DNA from: Lumbricus terrestris
Taxonomy: Eukaryota; Annelida; Clitellata; Crassiclitellata; Lumbricidae
NCBI GenBank assembly: GCA_949752735.1
Contig: OX457052.1
Coordinates: 33,000,344-33,064,343 of the forward strand
DNA: 64,000 nt
Reading direction: 5' to 3'
Positions 53,883-64,000 of the stretch are shown one piece after another. Both the position numbers and the translations under genes were made by a program. Every line of letters begins with the position of its first letter. The first letter of the stretch is position 1. A model generated the notes under the pieces. The model searched no databases, was not told where the DNA came from, and saw nothing but the letters and a program-made list of their open reading frames with translations.

Positions 53883-54592
53883 CAGACCTAGGTGAGACTT
53901 AACACTATTGTCACTTTCGTATTCAATTACAACTTGTGCTACTGTTTCCTTTGTTCATTTTAGCTTTTATTACAGATTACAATGATAATGATAATTATAA
54001 TAATAATAGTGACATGTAGGTAAGGTATCATGAAACTATTCAATGTATCTTTCTAGCGGATACTGCTCGAATTTGTTGGCCGGTTTTTATCTACTTCATC
54101 CGATCAATAATGGTTTTTACTTGAGCAGATGACTTTCTGCTGTTATTCGCACTTGAACTTTATGTCGTGACCTCTTCAAGGAAAATTGTAAACTGTTATC
54201 TGGTTTTGTTTTTTAACGAACTTTGCAAATGTTACAGTTATGCTTTAACGGTGCTTTTCGGCAAGCCAGATAGGTCTTGGCGATTTTATGATTTGTATTA
54301 ATGAGAAGTTGACTGCAACTTGCTTCAGGTTTCATAAATGTGGGGTCCTATATAGATATATTCTTTTGGTGATCAGCTAGTGTCATTATAATTATATCCA
54401 TATTGAATCGAATTGACCAACTCAAGTTACACAATTTCTAGACCCATTTGTGTTACTGTTAAATCTTCTAAAGCATAAGTGTTAACACAATATGTTTATG
54501 ATTTTTTAATTGAATACCATTTTGTCATAAGTTTATTTTGTATTTTTTTAGTATTATTATAAATATTATTTTCCCCATAGGTACATATAATC

Positions 54593-54652
54593 TAGTGGTT
54601 CCCAGCCCTTAGAAAAATTGGCCCTGTAGTCAAAAAAGGTTGGGAGACACTG
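54593..54652. mobile_element. 60-bp hAT-like mini-MITE with 8-bp target duplication
   Basis: Ends TAGTGGTTCCCAGCCC and GGTTGGGAGACACTG are inverted and match the CAGTGGTTCCCAAC class seen at 32220. ATATAATC flanks both sides (54585-54592, 54653-54660). Almost nothing remains between the ends. Confidence 0.85.
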
Positions 54653-54822
54653 ATATAATCCCTCAGGGGTCTAAAAAAATTATTCTGGGAGCTGTTGATG
54701 AATGTCTGGAAATTCAGGTCTGTTCTCCACAACATTAGTGAAAGTGCACGAAATAAAAAAATTTGTTATTAATATCAAAATGAGCTGATGAACGATATAA
54801 GTGCTTGCTTGCAGTTTACTCT

Positions 54823-55035
54823 CAATGCGACACAGTGGCCCAATGGTTAGAGTGGTCGACCTGCAACACGCAGCGTATGGGTTCAATTCTCATCCTCAGG
54901 GAGGGTCACAATGTGAGGACCTTGAGGGGCAAGTCCTTCACTCACAGTTGCTCTGCTTCATCAATATTCTGTCTTATAATTGTCGGAGCTTTGAACGAAG
55001 GGCAATATCAAAAACAGTTGTATTATAATATTGTG
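54823..55035 (+). mobile_element. tRNA-derived SINE, variant head
   Basis: Head ACACAGTGGCCCAATGGTTA (A-box-like TGGCCCAATGG), B-box GGGTTCAATTCTC, then AGGACCTTGAGGGGCAAGTC and CTTCACTCACAGTTGCTC as in family A. 55036-55685 holds AT and TATATAC repeats and nothing recognised. Confidence 0.65.
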
Positions 55036-55685
55036 TCCTGTTAACAGGCCTTGCACGCTCTGTTATTATCGTTACTAGTAGTACTATTAGTATTATTATT
55101 GTTTATTATTTTGCGGCAATGTCGTTGACGAGCAAATACTAAATTCTACTTTTGTTCGATAATTTTTTTAATCGTTTTGGGCCAATTTCTTTAATTCACG
55201 GTACACGTATTTTATTCTCTGTTATTCATTTATATTCACAATATCTGGTTCGGTGCTTACATATATATATACACCAATGGCACTTCTGTATGCTTGTATG
55301 TATATACATATGTCTATATATATACATATAACATATATATACAAATGGTTGTTGTATAACTTTTGTCAGGGAGAGTGAAGACACAGTTCATATGTTTTTG
55401 TATGCAACACGTTATTTGGAATGCGATTAATTCTGTGTATAGGTAAAACAACTCGTATCGAGTCACACGGAAAAAGAATCTGCCTGATTGTTGGGCGATC
55501 GTTTTCGTTTCTGTGATCCGCTTGAAGCGACGCCAACGCTGGACATGGCTTGTTTGCGGTGCTTAATGGAAGGTTCCATCTAGGAAATATGTTGCCAGGT
55601 ACCAGCACATGAAATGGTGTTTCCTGACAAAGTGTTTAATTGAAAGTGTTGTGTGTGTGTGCCATTACATGAGATGTTTTTTTAC

Positions 55686-55975
55686 TAAGTTGGCGTTGTC
55701 GTGTGTCTAGTTGACTTCTTTGGTTGACATTGTCATGTGTCTAGTTGACTTCCTTGGTTGACGTTGTCGAGTTTCTAGTTGACTTCCTTGGTTGACATTG
55801 TCATGTGTCTAGTTGACTTCCTTGGTTGACATTGTCGTGTGTCTAGTTGACTTCCTTGGTTGACATTGTCGTGTGTCTAGTTGACTTCCTTGGTTGACAT
55901 TGTCATGTGTCTAGTTGACTTCCTTGGTTGACATTTTCATGTATCTAGTTGACTTCTTTGGTTGACGTTGCCAAA
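55686..55975. repeat. 34-bp minisatellite, about 8 units
   Basis: Unit GTCTAGTTGACTTCCTTGG plus TTGACATTGTCATGT with few substitutions; exact 34-bp spacing, for example CTAGTTGAC at 55741 and 55775. Confidence 0.95.
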
Positions 55976-56089
55976 TGTCTTGTTCATGTTCTTGGGGGGG
56001 AGGCGGGATTGGGTAAAGGTGATTGTACTCTTACTTGTACTTGAGACCTCTGTTCTTGAACCCTGAGTAGCTGAAACGTCTTTTCCTGG

Positions 56090-56250
56090 AACACACCTCT
56101 CTTTAGATCTGCACGTTTTGTTGCCTGGCATGCCACATGGTCCACCTGCAAGCACTTGGAATCTGTTCGCTTTGGTAGAGGACTTCCTGAGAGTGGAGTC
56201 TCTGAGTAGGTCTCGGAAAGGTGCTATATAAATTCTCTGAATGAGTGAGC
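56090..56250 (+). mobile_element. LINE 3' tail fragment
   Basis: Degenerate coding end followed by GAGTGGAGTCTCTGAGTAGG, GAAAGGTGCTATATAAATTC and GAATGAGTGAG. 56255-57200 holds no recognised gene. Confidence 0.6.
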
Positions 56251-57200
56251 TGTAGCCTTTGTACTGTGTCTGTGGTGAGCTATCCTGCTCCGCGCCCTTC
56301 AACCACTTGGTCGACGCATACAAAGACTTTTCCACCACCACTCAGTCAGGTGCTCACATCTACGTTCTTTAACCCTTTACCCGTTCATTTTTTCCGTCAA
56401 GCCCGTTTTTAGCAGATATTCTCGGGCAAACAGGTAAAAGATTAAGTTTGGTTAATTCTTTTGTTCACAGCTGCCGTAAGATTTTATTTTCTTATTCAAA
56501 CATCAAGAAGAAGAATTTTGTCGGCTCAACATTTTGTTCTTGCTTTCTACTTCTTTACGAATCTAAGACGCAAATATTGCAACAGATTTTGTAGCAGGCT
56601 GTTTAGTGTATATATAGCGATGCTGTTTATTTTACTATTCGCGATTTGCTCTCGTTTTGTCGCAGTGTACAATATTCTTATCCGCCATAAGCATAGTTCT
56701 AGCGTATCCTTTGATCATTTCTATTACTCTAGTTACTTTAATTTCCGTTGTTTTCGTGCTACATCGCAGCACCACCCCTTCCATGTATGTCCACAGATTC
56801 AACGAAGGACGATTTGTTAACCTTTTGACCCTGATATTTTCAGAATTGCCGCCAGCTGATTTTGTTTGCGTGGTGTGAAGTTTCGTTTGAGGTGTAAACT
56901 CTGCTTTTTTCCGTTTAAGCTAATCGTTGTTTACTGTATAGGATATGACTGGAAGTTCCAACAATGTTTCGGTTTCTTTTTTAAGAGAACCGACAGAATT
57001 TGTTCGTTTTTTACCTGAATTGTACATTCGCTGAAATTTCTCGTTGCGGAAAAAACCGAAGACGTTTGGGACTTGCGACTGCAGCAGGGAGACTTTAAAC
57101 TTGACTGATATGTTTCGAGGTTTAGTGTCTCATGTTCAGCAATAACAATTGTGTATATTCGAAGATGCGGCTCGTTTTTAGGAATTGTTGCGGTGCGTTA

Positions 57201-57547
57201 CAGTCAATGCTGGGACTAGTATCGACGGGATATGAAGCCGCAAGCTGTCAACCAATCAGAAATGGTCTTTCTCAACCAATCAGAGATGGTCTTTCTCAAC
57301 CAATCAGAGATGATCTTTCTGATAATTATGTCACAGATGACGTATGTGGTCGTCCATCCGGGTACTTAGCAGTTCTGTGGACGAAATTTATTAGTTTTTT
57401 TGCTATGACAGTCGTGAACAAAAACAAGTGGGCTGGCCGATTAACCCTGCAAAAGTCCCGGATGTAGCCACAGACATAATGTAGGTCAATGACCCAGTTG
57501 TCATCGGCTTCATATCCCCGTCAGTAATAATAGTCCCAGGTTGACTG
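57201..57547. mobile_element. putative inverted-repeat element with CCAAT triplication
   Basis: The left end, CAGTCAATGCTGGGACTA followed by GACGGGATATGAAGCCG, is mirrored at 57504-57547 (reverse complement CAGTCAACCTGGGACTAT, then GACGGGGATATGAAGCCG). Inside, a 24-bp unit with CAACCAATCAGA occurs three times (57248-57315). No clear target duplication. 57548-58060 holds nothing recognised. Confidence 0.65.
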
Positions 57548-58069
57548 AAATATTCTGTGAGACTATTTTGATAACTTTCCTGGTCTGTGCTTGCATGCGA
57601 TGAACGCTTGCTTTTGATAGCAAAGACAACCGTGTCGCAAACACCGTTTGTTATGTTCGAGTGAAATTGCAAGGCGTCTGCCCCAAACTCGCCTCAACTC
57701 TCTTTGTACTGCTATTTCTAAATGAGGTTGGGGGTTGCGATTTTAGTTCTTTTCCTTCGGGGTTTAGCTAATGAGTGGTGCTTCAGACGTAGTTTTGACA
57801 GGGTTCTTTGCAGTTTGGGGTTTAGATGTTCCTGTGATATATTTTTTCATTTTGGTCGAATATTTAAGTGTGATTCGTTGCGAACCGATTCTGTAACTTG
57901 TATCAAGTTCAATGAAACATATTATACGCATTCTTATCAAAATCAACAAGCGTCTGTTTTGTACAACTTGGAAATGATGAATGTTTCTTTAGCTGCTCTG
58001 AGTAGAAGCTTCATCTACCCTCTCTTGTTATTAATCTTTGTATGGTGCGCTTTGGGTTATATTATCCAG

Positions 58070-58145
58070 ACGCGCCCCTTATCTAGGAATTTATATAGTG
58101 CCTCTTAAAGATTATTATTTAGAGGTGCTCGTGACCCATGTGTGG
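58070..58145 (-). mobile_element. LINE/SINE tail fragment
   Basis: Minus strand GAGCACCTCTAAATAATAAT then AAGAGGCACTATATAAATTC, the shared tail in degraded form. ATAC/TATA repeats follow (58160-58310). Confidence 0.5.
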
Positions 58146-58814
58146 CCAAATAGGAGTCTTATACATACATGCATGCATACATACATACATAGATACATGC
58201 ATGCATACATACATATATACAAACACACATGCATATCTGATATGTGTAAATTATATCTATATATATATATGTGTGTAATATATATATATATATATATATG
58301 TGTGTGTATAGGGTAAGTGGGACTGAGCTTAGAACTTAACTACACGCATTTTATTTAAATAGCAACAAAATTTGAAAATAAAGTATTGAAAACTACCAAT
58401 TTAGCGATCATAATTATTTGATATATACTAACTCCTGATCTGTGGCCGAAATATTTTCCTGGCTATGACTCTGAATATATACATTAGTATTTCAATATTT
58501 AAAATTTTCAATGAACTGATCATCGGGTGATATCCTTTACGACAGCTGCCCCTCCCTCCCCCATTTTAAATGGGTGCCAGTCCAACTCATTAGCCCTTCG
58601 TGTATTCGGTGCCAACCGAGATTCAGATCACAACTAATTAATGCAGATGTGAAGGATATCCTGCAGCGACCTTTAGGTGTATGTATGACCTTTAAGTGTA
58701 TGACCTCTGTCCTACTCAGATTTCGTTCTGAATGGACCAGGAACTCTGAAAACCAGCTCCAACTAATAGACCGTAGTTCTTAGTGTAGGTAAGTTGGTTT
58801 ATAGCGACCTTGGG

Positions 58815-59251
58815 CAGGGGCGGATCCAGGGGGGCCAATCCGGCCATGGCCCCCCATTTAAAAATTGCATGGAACGTGGCCCCCCCATTTGGTTTTAAAC
58901 ACATGTAGTGGGAGAGAAAAACAGGACATCTGGCCCCCCTATTAGAAAATCGTACGGGACGTGGCCCCCGTTCGGAAATGGCATCTTCTTTTCCTGAAAA
59001 AATTAATGGATGACTAAAAAAAAAAAAAAAAAAAAAAAGGGTCATCAACTTTTTTGGCGGATAAGTTGGTATCTTTTTCCCGAAAAATTGGTCGATGACT
59101 AAAAAAAAAAAAAAAAAAGGTCATCAGTTTTTTCTGCGGATGAAATGGTATTTTTTCCCTGAAAATTGGTCGATTGACCAAAAAAAATTTCTCCTGTCTC
59201 ACAAGACCAAAAATTTTGGCCCCCCTTCGAAAATTCCTGTATCCGCCCTTG
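58815..59251. mobile_element. hAT-like MITE, GGGGCGGAT family, copy 1
   Basis: Ends CAGGGGCGGATCCAG and CTGTATCCGCCCTTG are inverted. ACCTTGGG flanks both sides exactly (58807-58814, 59252-59259). 437 bp. Inside are repeated GTGGCCCCCC words and three copies of a short block with GGTCGATGACTAAAAA and long A runs. Confidence 0.95.
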
Positions 59252-59400
59252 ACCTTGGGGTAGTGTGTGTGTGGATGTAGGTTCGTGTGTGTATGTATGT
59301 GTGTAGGTGTCTGTGCGCGCGTGTGTGGGTATGTGTAGGCCTAGGTGTGTTTGTGTAGGTGTAGGTGTGTAAGGGCGTATGAACCGCGCATGCGCACATA
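59252..59400. repeat. TGTGTG/GTAGGTGTG low-complexity tract
   Basis: Irregular GT-rich repeat. 59400-59810 otherwise holds nothing recognised. Confidence 0.85.
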
Positions 59401-59606
59401 CCCTGTACACATAGGCCTACTTGCAGGCGGTCTATGTGTCTCGCTTGTCTATGATTCTCAATAACCCTGAACGCATGAGGATCAATATGGCCACTGCATT
59501 GACCCTCTTTCTTACCCAGTTGATTGAATTGTTAAAATGTTTCTTAATCACTTCTTATTTGTAACTGACTGCGGTGTGTCAGCGAGAATCTCAATAAAAC
59601 GAATAC

Positions 59607-59638
<32 letters not shown>

Positions 59639-59810
59639 TATGGTTATAGATAATTAACCATCCAGATATGCAGAATATTCAAAATAGCTTTTGTTGTTCC
59701 ATCCATCCGCCCTTCCACCCAGTCTGCCCGATCGCCCTTCCGTTTGCCCCCTTCAACAGAAAGACTTGTCTGCTCACAAATTTGCTATGGCTTTGCTTGT
59801 TTGTTTGTTT

Positions 59811-60020
59811 GTATGTGCACTTGTTATAGCGCCCCTTCAAGCCCTCTCTACTCAGAGGCGCTTCCGAATGCAGAGCGGACACTGCATCGGAGTTTCACGC
59901 CGAAGCGCTGAGCAATTGCGAGTGAAGGACTTGCCCAGGGTCCTTACGCGGCGAGGTGGATTCGAACCTCGAACCTTCCAGCTTCAAGGCAACGACGCCA
60001 CCACTACACCACCGCGCCCC
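59811..60020 (-). mobile_element. tRNA-derived SINE, family A, copy 9
   Basis: Minus strand: GGGGCGCGGTGGTGTAGTGG head, GGTTCGAGGTTCGAATCC B-box region, CTGGGCAAGTCCTTCACTCG body, GGGGCGCTATAACAAGTGC tail. 60021-60480 has only TAGGCCTA words. Confidence 0.93.
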
Positions 60021-60484
60021 ATGGCGATAATTAAGTAGGCCTACTGTAGCCTAAATGTATAATTAGACTATATATGTGCACCAGTCTGTTTGTATGAACA
60101 GATGGTATTATTGTTATTATCACAAAGGTGTCTTGATTAATTTTAGCCAGCGTGTATTGAATTTTAGTTCTTCAATGGGTAGGAGCACTTTTATATCGTA
60201 GACGGTAGGCCTATAGTCTACTGCTTCTTTACGTTCTCTGCCCCTAAGCCTATAGGCAGGTTCGAATGTTTGACGTTTCCATTCTTCTCTGTTCCATGCT
60301 TTTTCCTACGCCTATGTTAAATGATCACATGTAGAATTATAGATCTACTGTAGGCCCTATTCTGTTTATAAAGTAGGCCTACATCTATAATAGTTGGCTT
60401 TTGGCCCATGTGAAACGGAGTCAAAGAAATGGTCTAATTCCACCGACCTATCGAATTTCTAATTAGTTTAATCGATCAAGCATC

Positions 60485-60730
60485 TCTGTCTCACTGTCTG
60501 TCTGTCTCTGTCTATCCGTCTGTCTGTCTGTCTGTATATCTGTCTGTCTGCATATCTGTCTGTCTGTGTCTCTATCTCTGTCTATCTATCGCTCCGTGGA
60601 TCTGTCTCTCTGTGTCTCTGTCTCGGTTTCTGTGTCTCTGTCTCTCTTTGTCTGTCTGTCTGTCTATCTGCCTCTGTCTCTCTGTGTCTCTGTCTCAGTT
60701 TCTGTGTCTCTGTCTCTCTTTGTCTGTCTG

Positions 60731-60804
<74 letters not shown>

Positions 60805-60959
60805 CCTCCCTTCCTCCCTCCCTCCCTCCCTCCCTCTCTCCCTCCCTCCCTCCCTCCCTCCCTCCATCCCTCCCTCCCTCCCTCCCTCTCCCTCTCTCTC
60901 TCTGTCTCTGTCTCTCTCTCTGTCTCTCCCTCCCTCCCTCCCTCCCTCTCTCCATCCCT

Positions 60960-61050
<91 letters not shown>
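60485..61050. repeat. polypyrimidine tract (CTGT, CTCT, CCCT)
   Basis: About 560 bp of TCTG, then TC, then TCCC blocks, nearly all pyrimidine from 60730. Ser/Leu/Pro frames (plus) and Arg/Glu frames (minus) are artefacts. Confidence 0.97.
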
Positions 61051-61051
<1 letters not shown>

Positions 61052-61574
61052 ATATCTGTTATCTTTGAACACAATAATTACAATTTTTATATAATTTTGA
61101 GCTACAACAAAAATTATGTAGGTTCATTCTGCATCAAGATTCCACTGTTGACTCTGTGACCTCTCGATCTCTTGCAAGATGAAACATATTCTTTTTGGTC
61201 TCTGAACAAACGTCTCTGCCTCGAAACCCGAGGATAAGAAAATTAATCAGCATAACAACTACAATCATGTAGGCTATCCACTCTGTGAATGATTTTTTCC
61301 ATTATTCGATTTTTTCTGTTGTTCCTTGCGTGAAATTAAGTCTAATAATTATTATATTAACGCCCGTATGAGCTTCAGCGTCAGCGCCAAAGATTCACAA
61401 GAGGATCCAAGAGAACAAGAATGTGCCGAGCGCAACATTTTGCCTTGTTTTTAGGCCTAGACCAGGAACGTGTGTAGGCTATAGCCTATGGTTAGGCCTA
61501 TTGGTTGGCCAAAGCATTCGAGGCTTCCATTGCAGATCTCGAGGTTACCACTTACCAATGCATGGGGATGTTTT

Positions 61575-61730
61575 ATGGAATTTTTTCAACTGCACAGCCC
61601 CTTCTCTCCTTTTTCCATTCCTCCACGAGTCCACGGTAAATTATCTCCAATCGGACGAAAATGAACATTTAAAATTTTAAAACCATTTTTCTGCACGAAG
61701 GTGCTTATATATATAGGAACCTACAGCTGC
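61575..61730. mobile_element. relic related to the MITE at 20762
   Basis: Shares AACTGCACA, CTCCTTTTTCCATTCCTCC-like, AATTATCTCCAATCGGAC and GGTGCTTATA blocks in the same order, without recognisable ends. 61060-61574 and 61731-62065 otherwise hold nothing recognised. Confidence 0.5.
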
Positions 61731-62065
61731 TCAGATGCTTTCTAGGACACTAGGACTGCCCAATATTGGCAATAGGCCTATGCGTTGGACTGCATCATAA
61801 AAAAAGTACTGCTCCATTGGACATTGTCGAAAAGAAATTTGTTTAAAAATTGGGAATTATTTATTTCTGGAGCATGAACCCCTATAATGCACCAGTGCGA
61901 CCAAAGACGGTTGAGGGCATATGGGGGCCAGCACACAGGGCAAGAGGGGGCAATTGGAAACCCGGGCCCGCTAGAAAACAGACACCCATTTTTTACCTGC
62001 TACTTTTTGTCTTTTTTCTTCTTTGCACTTAATCACAAGAGTTCAAAAGTTTAGGGGCAAGAGCG

Positions 62066-62458
62066 CAGGGGCGGATCCAGTGGGGCCAAAATGGCCATGG
62101 ACCCCATTTAAAAATTGCATGGAACGTGGCCCCACCCCATTTGGTTTCAACAAGCCATTAAATAAATGCAGCGAGAGATAAAAACAGGATACCAGGCCCC
62201 CCATTAAAAAATCGCACGGGACGTGCCCACCCCCCATTTGATTTACCATACTCCCGACTACGATGACTGACGACTAAGAAAAAAAGGTCGTCCACTTTTT
62301 TGGCGGCTGAATTGGTATCTTTTTCCTGGAAAATTGGACGGATGACAAAAAAGGTCATGAGTTTTTACGGCGACGAATAAACCGAAATTTGTCCCCTGTC
62401 CCACCAACAAGACCGAAAGTTTTGCCCCCCCCTTCGAAAATTTCTGTGTCCGCCCTTG
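62066..62458. mobile_element. hAT-like MITE, GGGGCGGAT family, copy 2
   Basis: Same ends as copy 1 (CAGGGGCGGATCCAG and CTGTGTCCGCCCTTG) and same interior order. CAAGAGCG flanks both sides exactly (62058-62065, 62459-62466). 393 bp. 62467-63540 holds no recognised gene. Confidence 0.95.
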
Positions 62459-63544
62459 CAAGAGCGGGCACTTAATTAGTTGCTATGTAGGCTATTATGA
62501 TAGGCCTTACTAATGATTCACAAAGTGAAACTGATATAGCCTATTTACATTTAGAAACCTATGTGAAAAACACAAATGTCTTGATATTCTACTTTGCATC
62601 TTTGAAACATTTGCTTTAAAAAATCACCAGCGACCATTAATTTTAGGTTTTGCCCCTTTTGCAAACATTTCAGCGGGCGCCTTTGGTTGAGGGCACTCAG
62701 AGAATGGCGACCGATTTTCCTCCGCCCTTCATTATAATAAATTCGAGATTTCTACAGCGCGTAAATCGCGGGAACCAGTTTATTCACAGGCGCTTAATTA
62801 ATCCGATTAAAATCGACAGGCAGAGGTCAAGGTCCGAAGAAACAGGCAGGCAGGCAGACGGACGGACGGATAAGGTAGGCTATTCCCTAGATTATGTTTC
62901 AAGGTGAAATGGAGAAGGAGGGCAGATGTGAGGTTATGAATGTCAATTATGTTATGTGCTCTGCGTTGACACAATGCGTTGCATGTTGACACTGTGTCAT
63001 GTAAATAGCGTTAGTGTCGCCCTCCTCCTTTAAAAATGCTTGGGACTGGCACTGCCAAGTTACGAGCAGTGACGGAGTTCAACTGCGTTGCTGGGCTTTC
63101 TGGCACCTTCGCGTATGATATACTGATTATACTCGCCTGTGTTATTATAGTGTAGGTTATTGTACCTGGCCAAGTTTAGAACTTGAAAGTTGAAATAATC
63201 GAAACCCTAAGGTGACGTTCACACTAACGACGGCTGTTGGTACAGCTTCATCATGAACTGTTGCTGACAGAAGGTTTTAATTCGTGTTACGAGAGAATAG
63301 TCGTGTTTAACTTTGGAAATTTTAATTGTCATTTTTCATAGCTTCTGTTTGCGCCATGGTTACATGGTATAGTTCCGGAGTTGTGGTTAGTGTGGGTATA
63401 GGCTAGGCTACACTATTACAGACAACCTGAGGCGAGTGGCGTACGCGAAGTTTGTGAACGGGTGATTGAGCAAAACGGGGATTGCGGCGAGGAGACGTCT
63501 GTCCACAGTAACCAGCTAACTTAGTAGGGTGGTCTATGCATAAT

Positions 63545-63640
63545 CGTAATCGTGAGTTTATATAGCGCCATTTCAACAGAAACTCCTCAGAGGCGCTTCC
63601 AACCTGACAGCACTAAACCACAATCAAGAAGATGGTTTTC
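63545..63640 (-). mobile_element. LINE tail fragment
   Basis: Minus strand GGAAGCGCCTCTGAGGAG then AAATGGCGCTATATAAACTC and a CGATTA repeat; shared tail type. Confidence 0.55.
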
Positions 63641-63684
63641 GAACGCCTGCGGGAAAAGGCAAGGAAGGACTAAGAAGTTCATTG

Positions 63685-63920
63685 TAGCCCAGTTGGCTAC
63701 CTCGGTAAGAGAGCTGGCGGCCGCGCGTCTGTGAAAGAGAGCGTGCAGGCCGCGATTCGGTTCGATTCCCGAAGGTGGCTATTTCAGAGATTCAAAATCT
63801 CGGACTAGCACGGTCCGTCCACGGGGACCTAAATGGCGTGGCGTCCATTCAAACGGGCGAGCGGTGGTGAAGGATCTCACCCTCAGGGTCGAGGCCATAA
63901 ACAGCCGCTAAATAGAAATC
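63685..63920 (+). mobile_element. possible third tRNA-like SINE family
   Basis: TAGCCCAGTTGGCTACCTCGG (A-box-like) and GGTTCGATTCCCG (B box) are about 60 bp apart, with GGCGGCCGCG and GCAGGCCGCG between. It does not fold as a clean tRNA because the middle is too long. Runs near the window end, and no second copy is available. Confidence 0.45.
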
Positions 63921-64000
63921 AGATTATATTTACATTTTACATTACGGCCGGAGACTACTATATATGTGGCTTACTCCAGAATGATGCACCGACCACGACA

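Noticed and set aside
60566..61159. Ser/Leu/Pro frame of about 197 codons
   Set aside because: Polypyrimidine low-complexity tract.

Overview
This is a gene-poor, repeat-rich stretch of an animal nuclear genome. Genes have short spliced exons with GT..AG introns. Intergenic and intronic DNA is full of microsatellites, tRNA-derived SINEs, LINE 3' ends, MITEs, a Helitron and a complete LTR retrotransposon. The only gene I can name is a long-form Cbl E3 ubiquitin ligase, which is animal-specific. The invertebrate-like Cbl and an intact Gmr1-type element (a lineage described from deuterostomes) suggest an invertebrate deuterostome, perhaps an echinoderm. This assignment is tentative.

Layout. 0-11.8 kb: microsatellites, LINE 3' ends, one SINE, an 81-bp perfect palindrome, two to three MITEs, and possible exons of an unrecognised gene (904-1108 and 6257-6462, + strand). 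11.86-52.65 kb: the Cbl gene on the + strand, 11 coding exons that join in frame to 713 codons plus stop (4-helix/EF/SH2 TKB domain, linker with two tyrosines, RING, proline-rich tail, YDVP motif, UBA). Intron 1 is 21.2 kb and holds a Tc1/mariner relic, a Helitron (22701-23251), and a 7.39-kb Gmr1-like retrotransposon (23301-30690) with LTRs that look identical, a 5-bp target duplication and one 1892-codon gag-pol frame. Intron 2 holds a decayed 2.85-kb DNA transposon with an 8-bp target duplication. 52.65-64 kb: no gene recognised; SINEs, LINE tails, minisatellites, and two well-preserved hAT-like MITEs with perfect 8-bp target duplications.

Most unusual observations. (1) The 3' splice site of Cbl exon 5 lies in a 21-bp tandem array that repeats the intron/exon junction about 17 times, and the acceptor of exon 10 lies in a separate 33-bp array with four identical-type acceptors. 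Both could produce isoforms differing by whole repeat units. (2) The retrotransposon has Ty3/gypsy domains in Ty1/copia order (integrase before reverse transcriptase), plus an 18-bp x 11 leader repeat. (3) The main SINE family shares its 3' tail with LINE fragments in the same window. (4) A damaged DNA transposon carries a protein family that I recognise as recurrent but cannot assign to a superfamily.
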